NCBI GenBank assembly: GCA_041392785.1
Contig: JAWKLK010000010.1
Location: 1 to 64,000 of the forward strand
Source of the DNA: OLB9 sp041392785
GTDB lineage: Bacteria; Bacteroidota; Bacteroidia; Chitinophagales; Saprospiraceae
DNA: 64,000 nt
Reading direction: 5' to 3'
In this document: piece by piece, positions 37,094 through 46,310 of the stretch
Position numbering within the stretch: position 1 is the first letter of the stretch
Layout: the number at the start of each line of letters is the position of its first letter
Made by a program: the position numbers and the translations under genes
The notes under the pieces: model-generated
Told to the model about the DNA's origin: nothing
Database searches by the model: none
Seen by the model: only the letters and a program-made list of their open reading frames with translations

Positions 37094-38454
37094 TTCAGAC
37101 AATTGGTAAGTATAGATGGACAATTTGCGCATTGCTCTTTTTTGCAACCACGATAAATTACCTAGACAGACAAGTTCTTTCATTACTCAAGCCAACGTTG
37201 GAGTCAGAATTTGGCTGGACAAATAGTCAATATGCCGATATTGCGTCAGCATTTCAGTTTACTTACGCTATTGCTATGCTGTTTGCCGGTAGAATCATTG
37301 ATACATTGGGTACAAAAAAGGGATTCATTTGGGCTATAATCATATGGTCTATAGGAGCAATGATACATGCGGAGGCACTCAATATTGGAGAGGGATTATT
37401 AAAAGTTTTGGGTATTTTTGGTATTGTGACCGTTCCTGTATCAGTATTAGGATTCATGTTTTCTAGAATGGTCTTAGCTATTGGTGAGTCCGGCAATTTC
37501 CCTGGCGCTATCAAGGCAACTGCAGAATATTTTCCGAAAAAGGAAAGATCATTAGCCACAGGGATATTTAATTCCGGTGCAAATGTTGGAGCCATCCTCG
37601 CACCACTTTCAGTACCTTGGATTGAGAGTCATTTTGGTTGGGAGGCAGCCTTTTTAGTGATTGGAGGAATTGGGTTCATTTGGCTAATATTTTGGCTATT
37701 GTATTATGAAAAACCAACTGCACAAAAGAGAATGTCTCAAAGTGAACTTGCTTATATTCAATCAGATGATGCTACATCAGAAGATCAAGATACAGACGAT
37801 AAAATTCAAGAAAGAATTTCTTGGACAAAATTATTGGGTTACAGACAGACATGGTCATTTATTTCAGGGAAATTTCTAACAGATGGTGTGTGGTGGTTTT
37901 TTCTATTTTGGCTACCTGCCTTCTTAAATGATCAATATGAAATGCAGAAAACAGCCATCATGGTTCCTTTGGCGGTACTTTATTCATTGACCATGTTTGG
38001 GAGTATTGGCGGAGGTTGGTTTCCAGCTTATTTTATAAGCAAAGGATATGAGGTGTATACAGCTAGAATGAAAGCAATGTTTGTAATCGCTTTAGTGCCT
38101 TTGGTTGTATTGGCGGCGCAGCCCTTTGGGCATATTTCATATTGGGTTCCTGTGATACTGATAGGGATTGGTGCTTCAGCACACCAGGCATGGAGCGCTA
38201 ACATCTTTACCACTGTATCCGATTTATTTCCAAAGGGTGCCATTGCTTCAGTAGTGGGCTTGGGAGGAATGGCAGGAGGTATTGGAGGAGTTTTAATCAC
38301 AAAGATCGCTGGAAGTTTATTCGACTATTATAAGGGAATCGGCCATATTGAAAAAGGATATACCATCATGTTTGCATTTTGTGCAGTTGCATATATTTTG
38401 GCTTGGTTTATTATGAAAACTTTAGTTCCAAAATACAAGCCGATAGTATTTTAG
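37090..38454 (+). CDS. MFS transporter, hexuronate (ExuT/ACS) type
   Basis: A 454-residue, about 12-helix major facilitator. The start ATTINYLDRQVLSLLKP is the signature of the anion:cation symporter group that includes ExuT and GudP. FAGRIIDTLGTKKGF is the loop 2-3 motif and AIGESGNFPGAIKATAEYF is characteristic of the same group. With kdgK and eda it probably imports a hexuronate or 2-keto-3-deoxygluconate. A soluble loop (about 210-245) is acidic. Uronate isomerase genes are not in the window, so substrate stays open. Confidence 0.87.
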   Translation: MIQTIGKYRWTICALLFFATTINYLDRQVLSLLKPTLESEFGWTNSQYADIASAFQFTYAIAMLFAGRIIDTLGTKKGFIWAIIIWSIGAMIHAEALNIGEGLLKVLGIFGIVTVPVSVLGFMFSRMVLAIGESGNFPGAIKATAEYFPKKERSLATGIFNSGANVGAILAPLSVPWIESHFGWEAAFLVIGGIGFIWLIFWLLYYEKPTAQKRMSQSELAYIQSDDATSEDQDTDDKIQERISWTKLLGYRQTWSFISGKFLTDGVWWFFLFWLPAFLNDQYEMQKTAIMVPLAVLYSLTMFGSIGGGWFPAYFISKGYEVYTARMKAMFVIALVPLVVLAAQPFGHISYWVPVILIGIGASAHQAWSANIFTTVSDLFPKGAIASVVGLGGMAGGIGGVLITKIAGSLFDYYKGIGHIEKGYTIMFAFCAVAYILAWFIMKTLVPKYKPIVF

Positions 38455-38482
38455 TACGATTAAAATATTTCAGAACTATACA

Positions 38483-39577
38483 TCACTCAAAAGGATTTTT
38501 ATATTCTGGATTATTAAGGAATACAGTATCTTCAAAAGTTTTTATAAAAGCTGTCAGACACTGCAAGTAAAATTCATCAAGTTGTAGGTTATGTAAAACT
38601 TTATCTTTATATGGAGATGTCTTTCCACCAGAATTGTAATGGGTCAGCACATCTTCAAAAGTAAGCAAAGATCCATCATGCATATAAGGAGCGGAATACA
38701 TAATGTTACGCAAAGTTGGGGCGCGAAATTTACCATTATCATTGAGTTGGCCTGTATGCGCACCTCTACCTTTATCAGTAAAATCTAACAATGATGTAGC
38801 AGCTGATAACCCATTATTGAAATAGTCATCCGTAAATGCCAGCGGCGTGTTATGACAGTGTCCACATTCGCCATCTGGTAGATCTGGGTCATCATCAAAA
38901 AATATACCTTGTCCTATCAATTCTAGATCATTCAGTATCACTTCTCCTTGTTGCCATTTGTCAAACTTCGAATCTTTCGATATTAAGGTCCTCTCGAACT
39001 GTGCTATTGCTTTGGCTGCCAATATTTTAGTTATTTCTTGTTTTGATGAAATCCCAAAAGCTTCTCTAAACATTTTTGGATAAGTATCATGTGATTGCAA
39101 TTTTGCCACCACATTAGGCCAATGATGATGCAATTCTATAGGATCTTCCACGGGAATAAGAGCTTGATCTTCAAGATTTGAAGACCTTCCATCCCAAAAA
39201 TATCCAGATTTTACAAATCCAATATTTATTAGACTCATTGAGCTTCTTCTCCCAGCAATCCCATCTATCCCAGTTGACACTGCTAACCCATCTGTAAAAT
39301 TTTTACTTTGAATATGACAACTGCCACATGACATACTGCTATCCGCTGAAAGTATAGGATCATAAAACAAATGCCTTCCCAATTCAACGCCTTCTTTTGT
39401 CAATGGATTATCACTGGGAATGTCCATTTTAGGAAAATGGTCAGGAATATTTAGAGAATAAGCCTGAGGTGCATAAGGATATTGCAATAAGTCATTTGTG
39501 CTATTATTTTCTTTTTCGCAACCGAATAATAAAATGATGACAAAAGCAAAACTAAATTTTATAATCTTGTTATTCAA
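38483..39577 (-). CDS. Diheme cytochrome c peroxidase / MauG-MbnH-like lipoprotein
   Basis: A 364-residue exported protein with lipobox LLFGC (Cys20) and two CXXCH haem sites (CGSCH at 84-88 and CGHCH at 238-242). FWDGRSSNLEDQAL and RAPTLRNIMYSAPYMHDGS are typical of the CCP/MauG superfamily. Members reduce peroxide or oxidise residues of partner proteins; MbnH does the latter to MbnP. Its gene follows an MbnP-like gene by 27 bases on the same strand, so the MbnH reading is favoured by context. It is convergent with the MFS gene, 28 bases away. Confidence 0.87.
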   Translation of the reverse strand: MNNKIIKFSFAFVIILLFGCEKENNSTNDLLQYPYAPQAYSLNIPDHFPKMDIPSDNPLTKEGVELGRHLFYDPILSADSSMSCGSCHIQSKNFTDGLAVSTGIDGIAGRRSSMSLINIGFVKSGYFWDGRSSNLEDQALIPVEDPIELHHHWPNVVAKLQSHDTYPKMFREAFGISSKQEITKILAAKAIAQFERTLISKDSKFDKWQQGEVILNDLELIGQGIFFDDDPDLPDGECGHCHNTPLAFTDDYFNNGLSAATSLLDFTDKGRGAHTGQLNDNGKFRAPTLRNIMYSAPYMHDGSLLTFEDVLTHYNSGGKTSPYKDKVLHNLQLDEFYLQCLTAFIKTFEDTVFLNNPEYKNPFE

Positions 39578-39604
39578 AATGCTCTTAACTGCTAATTTTT
39601 ATTA

Positions 39605-40411
39605 TCATTTAACAATTAATTTTGTTTGAAAGTTTTTCAAACATTGGTCAATTTGTGTTTCGGGTGTTTTTGCTAGATCTACATCAATAAAAATTTGGCT
39701 TAGATCATATGACAATTCTAGATTAATAGGCTGACCAAATGTAGTTGTATCTCTTGAATTCATTGTCATAACCTCATTCATTTCTGTAATTGGTAGAAAA
39801 TAATTCAATGTGTCATTTCCATCATCTTTAATATTCGCAATGGAGAAATATGCTTGAATAAGGTCACCATCTTCATCTTCTAAGCGTCCTAATGGGTTCA
39901 AAGGATGCGTTTTTGGAGTAGTAGAAAATGATGCATCGCTTATATCGGAATCTAAGCCCAGTAAAAAGGTGTATCCTTCAAAATATCCTGAAGCTCTCAT
40001 AGTTCCAATGATTTTTGAGGGTTCTTTAAAGTTTATTATTTTGACATCATCGACGTAAGAAAGCTTTGAAACACTATCCGTGATTGTCTCTCTAATAAGG
40101 TGTGTCTGATCTCCATCTTGAGACACGGTAAACTGTGAAACATAAAATTTTGCTTCAATAAATGTGTACTTTTGACCAAATCCATTTACCAATGTGTCAG
40201 AATTATTGAAGGCTACATTTCCATTGTTTTTTATCAAATTCAATATTAGATCAGGGTAGGTACAACAGCTACTGCATTCGTCATCTGCACTGATCGAATA
40301 ATTAGCTGCAAGTTGATCTAAACATCCATCTCTTCGCTGGTAGCAGGAGGCGATTGAACTAAAAATTGCCAATACAAGAATTAGCTTTATAAAAAATGCA
40401 TGCAAATTCAA
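39605..40411 (-). CDS. MbnP-like protein, lipoprotein, lacking tryptophan
   Basis: A 268-residue protein with a signal ending SIASC (Cys23), a Cys-rich N-terminus (GCLDQLAANY ... DDECSSCCTYP) common in Bacteroidota MbnP-like proteins, and a beta-sandwich core with the HPLNP segment and long LELSYDLSQIF strand. MbnP proteins are partners of MbnH peroxidases in copper handling, where an MbnP tryptophan becomes kynurenine. This protein has no tryptophan at all, and the Trp-rich stretch expected after HPLNP is replaced by an acidic one (LGRLEDEDGD). Its start overlaps the exonuclease stop by 4 bases; diheme peroxidase follows. Confidence 0.75.
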   Translation of the reverse strand: MNLHAFFIKLILVLAIFSSIASCYQRRDGCLDQLAANYSISADDECSSCCTYPDLILNLIKNNGNVAFNNSDTLVNGFGQKYTFIEAKFYVSQFTVSQDGDQTHLIRETITDSVSKLSYVDDVKIINFKEPSKIIGTMRASGYFEGYTFLLGLDSDISDASFSTTPKTHPLNPLGRLEDEDGDLIQAYFSIANIKDDGNDTLNYFLPITEMNEVMTMNSRDTTTFGQPINLELSYDLSQIFIDVDLAKTPETQIDQCLKNFQTKLIVK

Positions 40412-41238
40412 TTCTTCTTTTTTTTCATTTCATTCCATATATTGGTAATAATCTGCTTTACCTGTGCTGAAAAATCCTTTTCAATCATCCAATGATAATA
40501 ATTAGGTTCCTGATGAAATACTTCCGTAACAATATGTCCGTTATATTTTCCAAAATTGAAAACAACTTGACCAGCAGCATTATATTTCAGCCTTTGAGTG
40601 ACATCCAGATTAGAATCATCGGAGAGGAATTGCGCAATTTTTTTAATATCATTTTGAATTGGAGCTGCGGTCTTGAATCCATCTCCATCGATATAATCAG
40701 TGTCCTTGTACTTTTCCATTTGGCCTTTCAGTACTTCTATAGTAGCTTTAGTATCTGCTAAGGCATCATGAGCGTCAGTCAGATCTCCATTACAGTAAAG
40801 TCTATAAGCAGCTTTCAGAGTGCGGGGTTCCATTTTATAAAATATTTTCTGAACATCTATCAGATTTCTTTTACTGATATCGAAAGTAATACCACACCTT
40901 GAAAATTCTTCCATCAGCATAGGAATATCAAATCTATCAGAATTGTATCCAGCCAAATCTGCATTACCAATAAATTGATAAATCTGATCACTTAGTTGCT
41001 GAAATGTTGGTTTGTTCTTGACCATATCATTGCTGATACCATGTATTGCAAAGGCTTCTTCTGAAATGGGAATGCCTGGATTCACCAAAGTGAAAAGTTC
41101 TTGTGGAACAGAAATTCCTTTTGGATATTTTACAAGTGCTATCTGAAGTATTCTGTCCTTTAACACATTCAAGCCAGTAGATTCAATGTCAAAAAACACT
41201 AAATCTCTATCAGAATTGAATACAAAGTCTTGGTTCAT
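40408..41238 (-). CDS. DnaQ-like 3'-5' exonuclease
   Basis: A 276-residue DEDD-type exonuclease. Asp17 and Glu19 (VFFDIESTGL), the middle Asp in YNSDRFDIPML and HDALADTKATIEVL at the end of the domain give the DEDDh set. The domain covers about 10-180; the remaining residues hold a second conserved small domain (VFNFGKYNGHIVTEVFHQEPNYYHWMI), as in Bacteroidota exonucleases with a DUF3820-like tail. Role may be proofreading or repair. It lies 5 bases after apbE and overlaps the MbnP-like gene. Confidence 0.88.
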   Translation of the reverse strand: MNQDFVFNSDRDLVFFDIESTGLNVLKDRILQIALVKYPKGISVPQELFTLVNPGIPISEEAFAIHGISNDMVKNKPTFQQLSDQIYQFIGNADLAGYNSDRFDIPMLMEEFSRCGITFDISKRNLIDVQKIFYKMEPRTLKAAYRLYCNGDLTDAHDALADTKATIEVLKGQMEKYKDTDYIDGDGFKTAAPIQNDIKKIAQFLSDDSNLDVTQRLKYNAAGQVVFNFGKYNGHIVTEVFHQEPNYYHWMIEKDFSAQVKQIITNIWNEMKKKKN

Positions 41239-41243
41239 GTGTA

Positions 41244-42287
41244 TTATTGTTCGTTATGAAGATAATATTTAGGCATGTTTGTGCTAGTCATAAATTCAAA
41301 AATTCCGTCTCCTTCTTTATCAAAAATAAAGGTCGCATCTACATTGTTGAGTTCATTTATCAGTTTTAATGCTTTTTCGACACCCAAAACCATAAATGCA
41401 GTGGCTAGTCCATCAGCCGTAGCACAATCTTCCGCTATAACTGTTGCGCTCAAGATGTCGGATGGGCGGCTCAGTCCAGTCATGGGATCGATAATGTGGG
41501 CATACTTTTGTCCTTTAGATTCATAGCTATTTCTATAATTGCCGCTGGTAGCTACAGCTTTATTACTCACTTTTAGTGGTAATTCTACTGAATTCTCATC
41601 TGCATCTTCAGAAGGTCTATTTATACCTATCACCCATTCTCCGTTGCGATCATTGACTCCTTTGGTTCGAATTTCACCTCCAAGGTTAATCATAAAATTG
41701 GTAAGATGTATAGACTCGAAATATTTGTACAACAAATCTACTGCAAATCCTGGCGATATAGCATTGAAATCCAACTTAATATCAGGATTGGGCTTTTTAA
41801 TACAAGCCAAATTTTCCGACGAGTCTATTATTTCCAATTTGCCAAACACTAAAAGCGTTTTCAAGGAGGCTACTTTAGCTGAGTCCAATTCTTCAATTTT
41901 GTTCTTTTTTCCATAACCGAATCCATAATATTGCACCAAGGGAGCGATACTAGGGTCCATCGCACCTTGAGACAACTGGTAAATTTTCTTTGATTTGCGG
42001 AAAATGGGTACAAAATAAGGGTCTGACTTCTTGTCTACACAAAATATATCCGTGGCTTTATTGAATGAAATCAAAGTACTCTGTTCCGAGTATAAGGACA
42101 TTGAATTATTAAACTCCATCAAAATAGAGTCTATCTGCACTTGCAATGCTTTGGCATCTTGGCTCTGTACAGTGATATGATAGGTAGTACCCATCGTAGG
42201 TCCTGACAATTTGTGGTAAATTACAGAGTTTTTGTCTTTACATGAAAATGCAAACACCACTATTACAAGCCAAAAAAATTTATCCAT
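41244..42287 (-). CDS. apbE: FAD:protein FMN transferase, ApbE family
   Basis: A 347-residue flavin transferase that attaches FMN to Thr/Ser of targets such as NqrB/C or RnfG. Marks are GPTMGTTYHITV, FMINLGGEIRTKG, the metal-site HIIDPMTGLSRPSD and ATADGLATAFMVLG. The signal ends in AFSCKDKN (Cys16), a lipoprotein start. No flavoprotein target gene is nearby. The gene lies 15 bases after terC on the same strand. Confidence 0.93.
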   Translation of the reverse strand: MDKFFWLVIVVFAFSCKDKNSVIYHKLSGPTMGTTYHITVQSQDAKALQVQIDSILMEFNNSMSLYSEQSTLISFNKATDIFCVDKKSDPYFVPIFRKSKKIYQLSQGAMDPSIAPLVQYYGFGYGKKNKIEELDSAKVASLKTLLVFGKLEIIDSSENLACIKKPNPDIKLDFNAISPGFAVDLLYKYFESIHLTNFMINLGGEIRTKGVNDRNGEWVIGINRPSEDADENSVELPLKVSNKAVATSGNYRNSYESKGQKYAHIIDPMTGLSRPSDILSATVIAEDCATADGLATAFMVLGVEKALKLINELNNVDATFIFDKEGDGIFEFMTSTNMPKYYLHNEQ

Positions 42288-42302
42288 TCAATCAAATATT
42301 TC

Positions 42303-43163
42303 CTATTGCAACAAGCCCTGTTGTTCTGCTTCATTTGATGCACTATTCAAGGTGACAATAGTATTATGTTTCTTTCGTAAACGTAAATTTAAAAATTCCA
42401 CCATGAGTGAGAAGGCAATAGCAAAATACAAATATCCTTTTGGAACAGCACCTATCTCGGATCCAAACACATTCAAATGTGCCAAATGACCACCTTCCAA
42501 AACTAGCATAAACCCAATTAGAATTAAAAATGCAAGACCTAGTATTTGAATAGTAGGATGCTCATTAACGAATTTTCCAATAGGAATGGCAAAGGCAATC
42601 ATTATCAAAACGGATACAATTACTGCCACAACCATGATAATAAATGACCCGTATAATCCATTGGTCATCCCAACTGCTGTCAAAATAGAATCAAATGAAA
42701 ATACAATATTAATCAAAGTAATCTGAAGAATAGCGGCATTTAAAGTCATTTTATTCTTTTTATGCGTTTCATCCACTTGGTCATCCCCTTCTAATTTATG
42801 ATGAATCTCCGTAACACTTTTATATAAAAGGAAAAGTCCTCCAGCTATCAGAATAAGGCTTTGACCCGAAAATGATGCAGAAATATATTTTGCATTTAAT
42901 ACGAGCCAAGGTTGACTCATGCCTATCAGAATAGAAATACCAAATAACAACACTATCCTTAATACCATTGCAAGTATCAAACCAATATAGGTGGCTTTTT
43001 TCTGGAGTTCTTTTGGGATTTTTGATGTGATCAATGAGATAAAAATGATATTATCTACTCCCAATACGATTTCTAGGAAAGTAAGTGTCAGGAAACTCAT
43101 CCAGACAGCAGAATTAGTTAAATCAGGAAAAGCCATCAAACTAAACAAAACCATGTTACTCAA
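42303..43163 (-). CDS. TerC family integral membrane protein
   Basis: A 286-residue protein with about seven membrane segments. The family motif LEIVLGVDNIIFISL lies in the first helix and a second acidic motif VFSFDSILTAVGM in a later one, as in TerC/Alx proteins linked to metal (manganese or calcium) export. The true start may be the Met at residue 10 (43136), giving MAFPDLTNSAVW. No tellurite genes surround it. The 225 bases upstream separate it from the divergent potassium channel gene. Confidence 0.9.
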   Translation of the reverse strand: MSNMVLFSLMAFPDLTNSAVWMSFLTLTFLEIVLGVDNIIFISLITSKIPKELQKKATYIGLILAMVLRIVLLFGISILIGMSQPWLVLNAKYISASFSGQSLILIAGGLFLLYKSVTEIHHKLEGDDQVDETHKKNKMTLNAAILQITLINIVFSFDSILTAVGMTNGLYGSFIIMVVAVIVSVLIMIAFAIPIGKFVNEHPTIQILGLAFLILIGFMLVLEGGHLAHLNVFGSEIGAVPKGYLYFAIAFSLMVEFLNLRLRKKHNTIVTLNSASNEAEQQGLLQ

Positions 43164-43388
43164 TTTTTAAACAATCGCAAAAATACAATATTTTCTTTAG
43201 GACTATTTATTAAATAATAATGAGAAATAAAATTGAGGCTTTTTTTCAAAAAACATACATTAATCAATATGATCAATGTATGTCTAAATATTGAAATTCA
43301 TTAAATTATAGTCAAATAATTTGCTCACAAACAAAATGACTACTTTTTGATTGAAAAATGATATTTTTGCATAAATTATTCATAAAGC

Positions 43389-44396
43389 ATGTCTTTTTTT
43401 AGGAATAGACTTTTTACTAAAATATACTTCGCCATTATTTCCATCCTTGTACTTTTTGGGTTGGGAGTGTGTACATATGTTTTTTACTTTGATTACTCAT
43501 GGGTTGATGCATTTTACATGACTACCATCACTATCGCTACTGTGGGATTTGGTGAGGTACAAGCATTGGATGAATCAGGAAAACTATTTACATCTTTCCT
43601 TATTATAGCCAGTATTTTTATATTTGGATACTCGGTGACTACGTTATCATCTTATTTGCTAAATGAAGATTATTGGGAGAATTTTCGATTAAAAAATAAA
43701 ACCAAATTGATAAAACGAATGAAAAATCATGTTATTATCTGTGGATATGGAAGAAATGGCAAGCAGACAGCTAAGAAGTTAAAAAAATTCAATAAGGATT
43801 TTTTAGTAATCGATGAAGACAGTCAAGTTTTTCACGATTCGCATCTTAGAGATGAACAGATATTAATTGCAAACTCACTACATGAAAAAACATTGGAAGA
43901 TGCCAATATAGCGAATGCTCAATTCTTGATTTTGACATTGCCATCTGATGCAGATAATGTTTTTATAGCCTTGACAGCAAAACAACTCAACAAAAACATT
44001 ATCATTTACAGCAGGGCATCAGAAGAATCATCTGTAAAAAAATTGAAAATTGCAGGGGTGGAATCCGTCATCTTACCTGATAAAGTGGGAGGGGATCACC
44101 TTGCTTCCTTAGTTGTGAGTCCTGATTTGGTTGAATTTTTTGATAATCTGATGGTAGATGGTCATCCGAATGTCGTAGAAATCTACATCAATAATGCCAA
44201 GGAAGGGTGGGTGATAGAAAATTTGGAAATTGAAGAAAAAACTGGTTGTCGCACTATAGGATATAAAACTAAAGAGGGAGAATTTAAGGTAAACCCACCA
44301 GCAAAACAACCTATATTCAATGGAGACAGGATCATCGTAATCGGGTCAAAAGACCAAATAGCCATATTGAATAAAATCAACTATTTTCTTGGTTGA
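43389..44396 (+). CDS. Potassium channel with RCK (TrkA-N/TrkA-C) domains
   Basis: A 335-residue ion channel. Two transmembrane helices (about 11-32 and 66-88) flank the pore with filter TVGFGE (about 52-57). A Rossmann RCK domain follows (VIICGYGRNGKQTAKKL, about 117-133, with acidic IDED), then a TrkA-C domain (about 250-335). Such channels are gated by nucleotides or calcium. Variation from TVGYGD to TVGFGE is seen in this class. Expressed alone; a TATTTTTG -7-like box is at 43362-43369, 20 bases before the start. Confidence 0.9.
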   Translation: MSFFRNRLFTKIYFAIISILVLFGLGVCTYVFYFDYSWVDAFYMTTITIATVGFGEVQALDESGKLFTSFLIIASIFIFGYSVTTLSSYLLNEDYWENFRLKNKTKLIKRMKNHVIICGYGRNGKQTAKKLKKFNKDFLVIDEDSQVFHDSHLRDEQILIANSLHEKTLEDANIANAQFLILTLPSDADNVFIALTAKQLNKNIIIYSRASEESSVKKLKIAGVESVILPDKVGGDHLASLVVSPDLVEFFDNLMVDGHPNVVEIYINNAKEGWVIENLEIEEKTGCRTIGYKTKEGEFKVNPPAKQPIFNGDRIIVIGSKDQIAILNKINYFLG

Positions 44397-44493
44397 TCTG
44401 TGTTTTGCCTAACTAAATGTTTAACATCTTCAGAAGGCAAGCCAATAATAGTAAGATTACAATGACTAATATGGTAAATTCTCACTATTTTAT

Positions 44494-44538
44494 CGCTTTG
44501 CGTTCGTGCGGGATTACAGATGCGATTTACAAATGTGC
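44494..44538. repeat. Degenerate repeat-like GC-richer segment at the hsd boundary
   Basis: On the minus strand it holds two similar short units, CATTTGTAAATC and CATCTGTAATCCCGC, then ACGAACGCAAAGCG. It resembles the ATTTGTAATCC-type scattered repeats of Bacteroidota, and stands out from the AT-rich surroundings. It lies at the boundary between the potassium channel gene and the restriction operon. Confidence 0.35.
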
Positions 44539-44554
44539 TTGACTACTGCGTTGG

Positions 44555-46072
44555 CTATTCGTCTCCGTTTATGGTCTCCATTATTTCTTTAAAACTGTTT
44601 AGTCCTGCTTCAATGTTTTCAATGATTTCATTTGCCAATACATCGGGATCGGGTAAATTGTCTAAGTCAGTCAGGCTTTTGTCTTTTATCCAAAATATGT
44701 CTAAGTTGGTTTTGTCACGCTCTATGATGTCTTGATACGTAAATTTTCTCCAACGTCCCTCTGGGTTTTCTTCGCTCCAAGTTTCCACTCGTTTGTTACG
44801 GTTTTCTGGATTATAGCATTTTACAAAGTCTTTCAAATGCTCAGAAGTCATTGGGTTTTTCTTGAGAGTATGGCTTATGTTACTTCGATAATCATAAATC
44901 CAAACGTCTTTTGTCCAAGGGTCTTTTGAAGCGGGTTTGTTGTCAAAAAACAAAACATTGGCCTTTACGCCATGTGCATAAAATATCCCTGTTGGCAAGC
45001 GCAAAATCGTGTGCAGTTCGGCGGTTTTCAACAATTCTTTACGCACGGTTTCACCTGCACCGCCTTCAAACAACACATTGTCGGGCAATACTACGGCTGC
45101 TTCGCCTGTGAGTTTGAGCAGCGTTTTTATGTGTTGCAAGAAGTTCAGTTGCTTGTTGGCGGTGGTTGCCACAAAGTCCTGACGATTGATAATGTAGTCT
45201 TGCTTTTCTTGTTTACCCTCTTCGTTGGTAATGGTCATACTGCTTTTTTTACCAAAAGGCGGATTGGCTAACACATAATCAAAACGCTGACCATTGTCTG
45301 AAATCAATGCATCTGCTGAAGAAATCAAGGGTTTGCCATCTATTTCGCCAATGTTGTGCAGAAACATATTCATCAAACACATCCTGCGGGTATTGGCTAC
45401 AATTTCGTTTCCGTAAAAGGTTTTGTTCTTCAAAAATTCTTTTTCCTCTTTGTCTAATTCCTGGTCTTTGATAAAATCATAAGCCGCCAAAAAGAAACCG
45501 CCTGTACCACAAGCAGGGTCGTTTATGGTTCGCATTGGTTTGGGACGAACACAAGCCACCATTGTTTTGATTAAGGAACGGGGCGTAAAATATTGACCTG
45601 CACCGCTTTTGGTATCTTCTGCATTTTTCTCTAAAAGTCCTTCGTAGATTTTTCCTTTTATGTCTGTTCCCATTAAGCTCCATTGCTCTTTGTCAATCAT
45701 ATCTATGATTTTCAGGAGTTTGGAAGGGTCTTGAATTTTGTTTTGGCTCTTTACAAATATTTGCCCTAAGGTACCTTTTTCACTACCCAAACTGCGAAGC
45801 ATTTGGTTGTAAAAATTTTCTAACTCCAAGCCACGTTTTTGCGAAAGCGTTTGCCAGTCGCAGGTTTCGGCATTGGGTAATTCTTCGCCTTGGGCGTTTT
45901 TGAGTTTGGGGAATTTTAATCCTTTGCTGTATGGCGGTTTGTTGAGTTCATCTGCCATTTTCAGGAAAAGCAAATAGGTGATTTGCTCCAGATAATCACC
46001 ATAACCCACACCATCATCACGAAGGACGTTGGCGAAATTCCACACTTTTGAGACTATTGCTGATTCTGACAT
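44555..46072 (-). CDS. hsdM: Type I restriction-modification DNA methyltransferase subunit M
   Basis: A 505-residue N6-adenine methyltransferase subunit. The AdoMet motif DPACGTGGFFL (about 205) and catalytic NPPFG (about 272) are present, with the N-terminal HsdM helical bundle (about 5-140). YLLFLKMADEL and GAGQYFTPRSLIKTMV are typical. It modifies the recognition sequence set by HsdS. It is the last gene of the hsd set on this strand, cut off from hsdS by a transposase gene and two structured repeats. Base composition is visibly richer in GC than neighbours on either side. Confidence 0.94.
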   Translation of the reverse strand: MSESAIVSKVWNFANVLRDDGVGYGDYLEQITYLLFLKMADELNKPPYSKGLKFPKLKNAQGEELPNAETCDWQTLSQKRGLELENFYNQMLRSLGSEKGTLGQIFVKSQNKIQDPSKLLKIIDMIDKEQWSLMGTDIKGKIYEGLLEKNAEDTKSGAGQYFTPRSLIKTMVACVRPKPMRTINDPACGTGGFFLAAYDFIKDQELDKEEKEFLKNKTFYGNEIVANTRRMCLMNMFLHNIGEIDGKPLISSADALISDNGQRFDYVLANPPFGKKSSMTITNEEGKQEKQDYIINRQDFVATTANKQLNFLQHIKTLLKLTGEAAVVLPDNVLFEGGAGETVRKELLKTAELHTILRLPTGIFYAHGVKANVLFFDNKPASKDPWTKDVWIYDYRSNISHTLKKNPMTSEHLKDFVKCYNPENRNKRVETWSEENPEGRWRKFTYQDIIERDKTNLDIFWIKDKSLTDLDNLPDPDVLANEIIENIEAGLNSFKEIMETINGDE

Positions 46073-46129
46073 AATGGTTATTTATTTTTATTTAATCGTT
46101 TTAGGGTCTTTAATGTTTGCATCATTACC

Positions 46130-46250
46130 TTATCCCTTAGGGATAACATATTTATAGAAAAATCATAATCACACAATGGGTACGACCCCATCGGGGTCGC
46201 ATATTGTACCGTCCTTATTTTTCTATAAATATTTGACCCCGTTGGGGTCA
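46130..46250. repeat. Three-hairpin REP-like repeat, copy 1 (between hsdM and transposase)
   Basis: Hairpin one: TTATCCC/GGGATAA at 46130-46146. Large stem: arms 46148-46162 and 46218-46232 (15 bp), enclosing CGACCCC-ATC-GGGGTCG at 46183-46199 and a GGTAC/GTACC outer pair (46179-46183, 46206-46210). Last hairpin: TGACCCC-GTT-GGGGTCA at 46234-46250, followed by six T on the plus strand. Bases 46138-46199 are identical to 46806-46867 in copy 2. Confidence 0.9.
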
Positions 46251-46310
46251 TTTTTTCGTTTATCATTTGTAATCTATAATTATTTGAATCCTTCTGATTT
46301 GTTATTTCTT

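Noticed and set aside
41539..41916. A 125-residue plus-strand frame opposite apbE
   Set aside because: Opposite strand of a conserved gene; composition shows no signal or domain.
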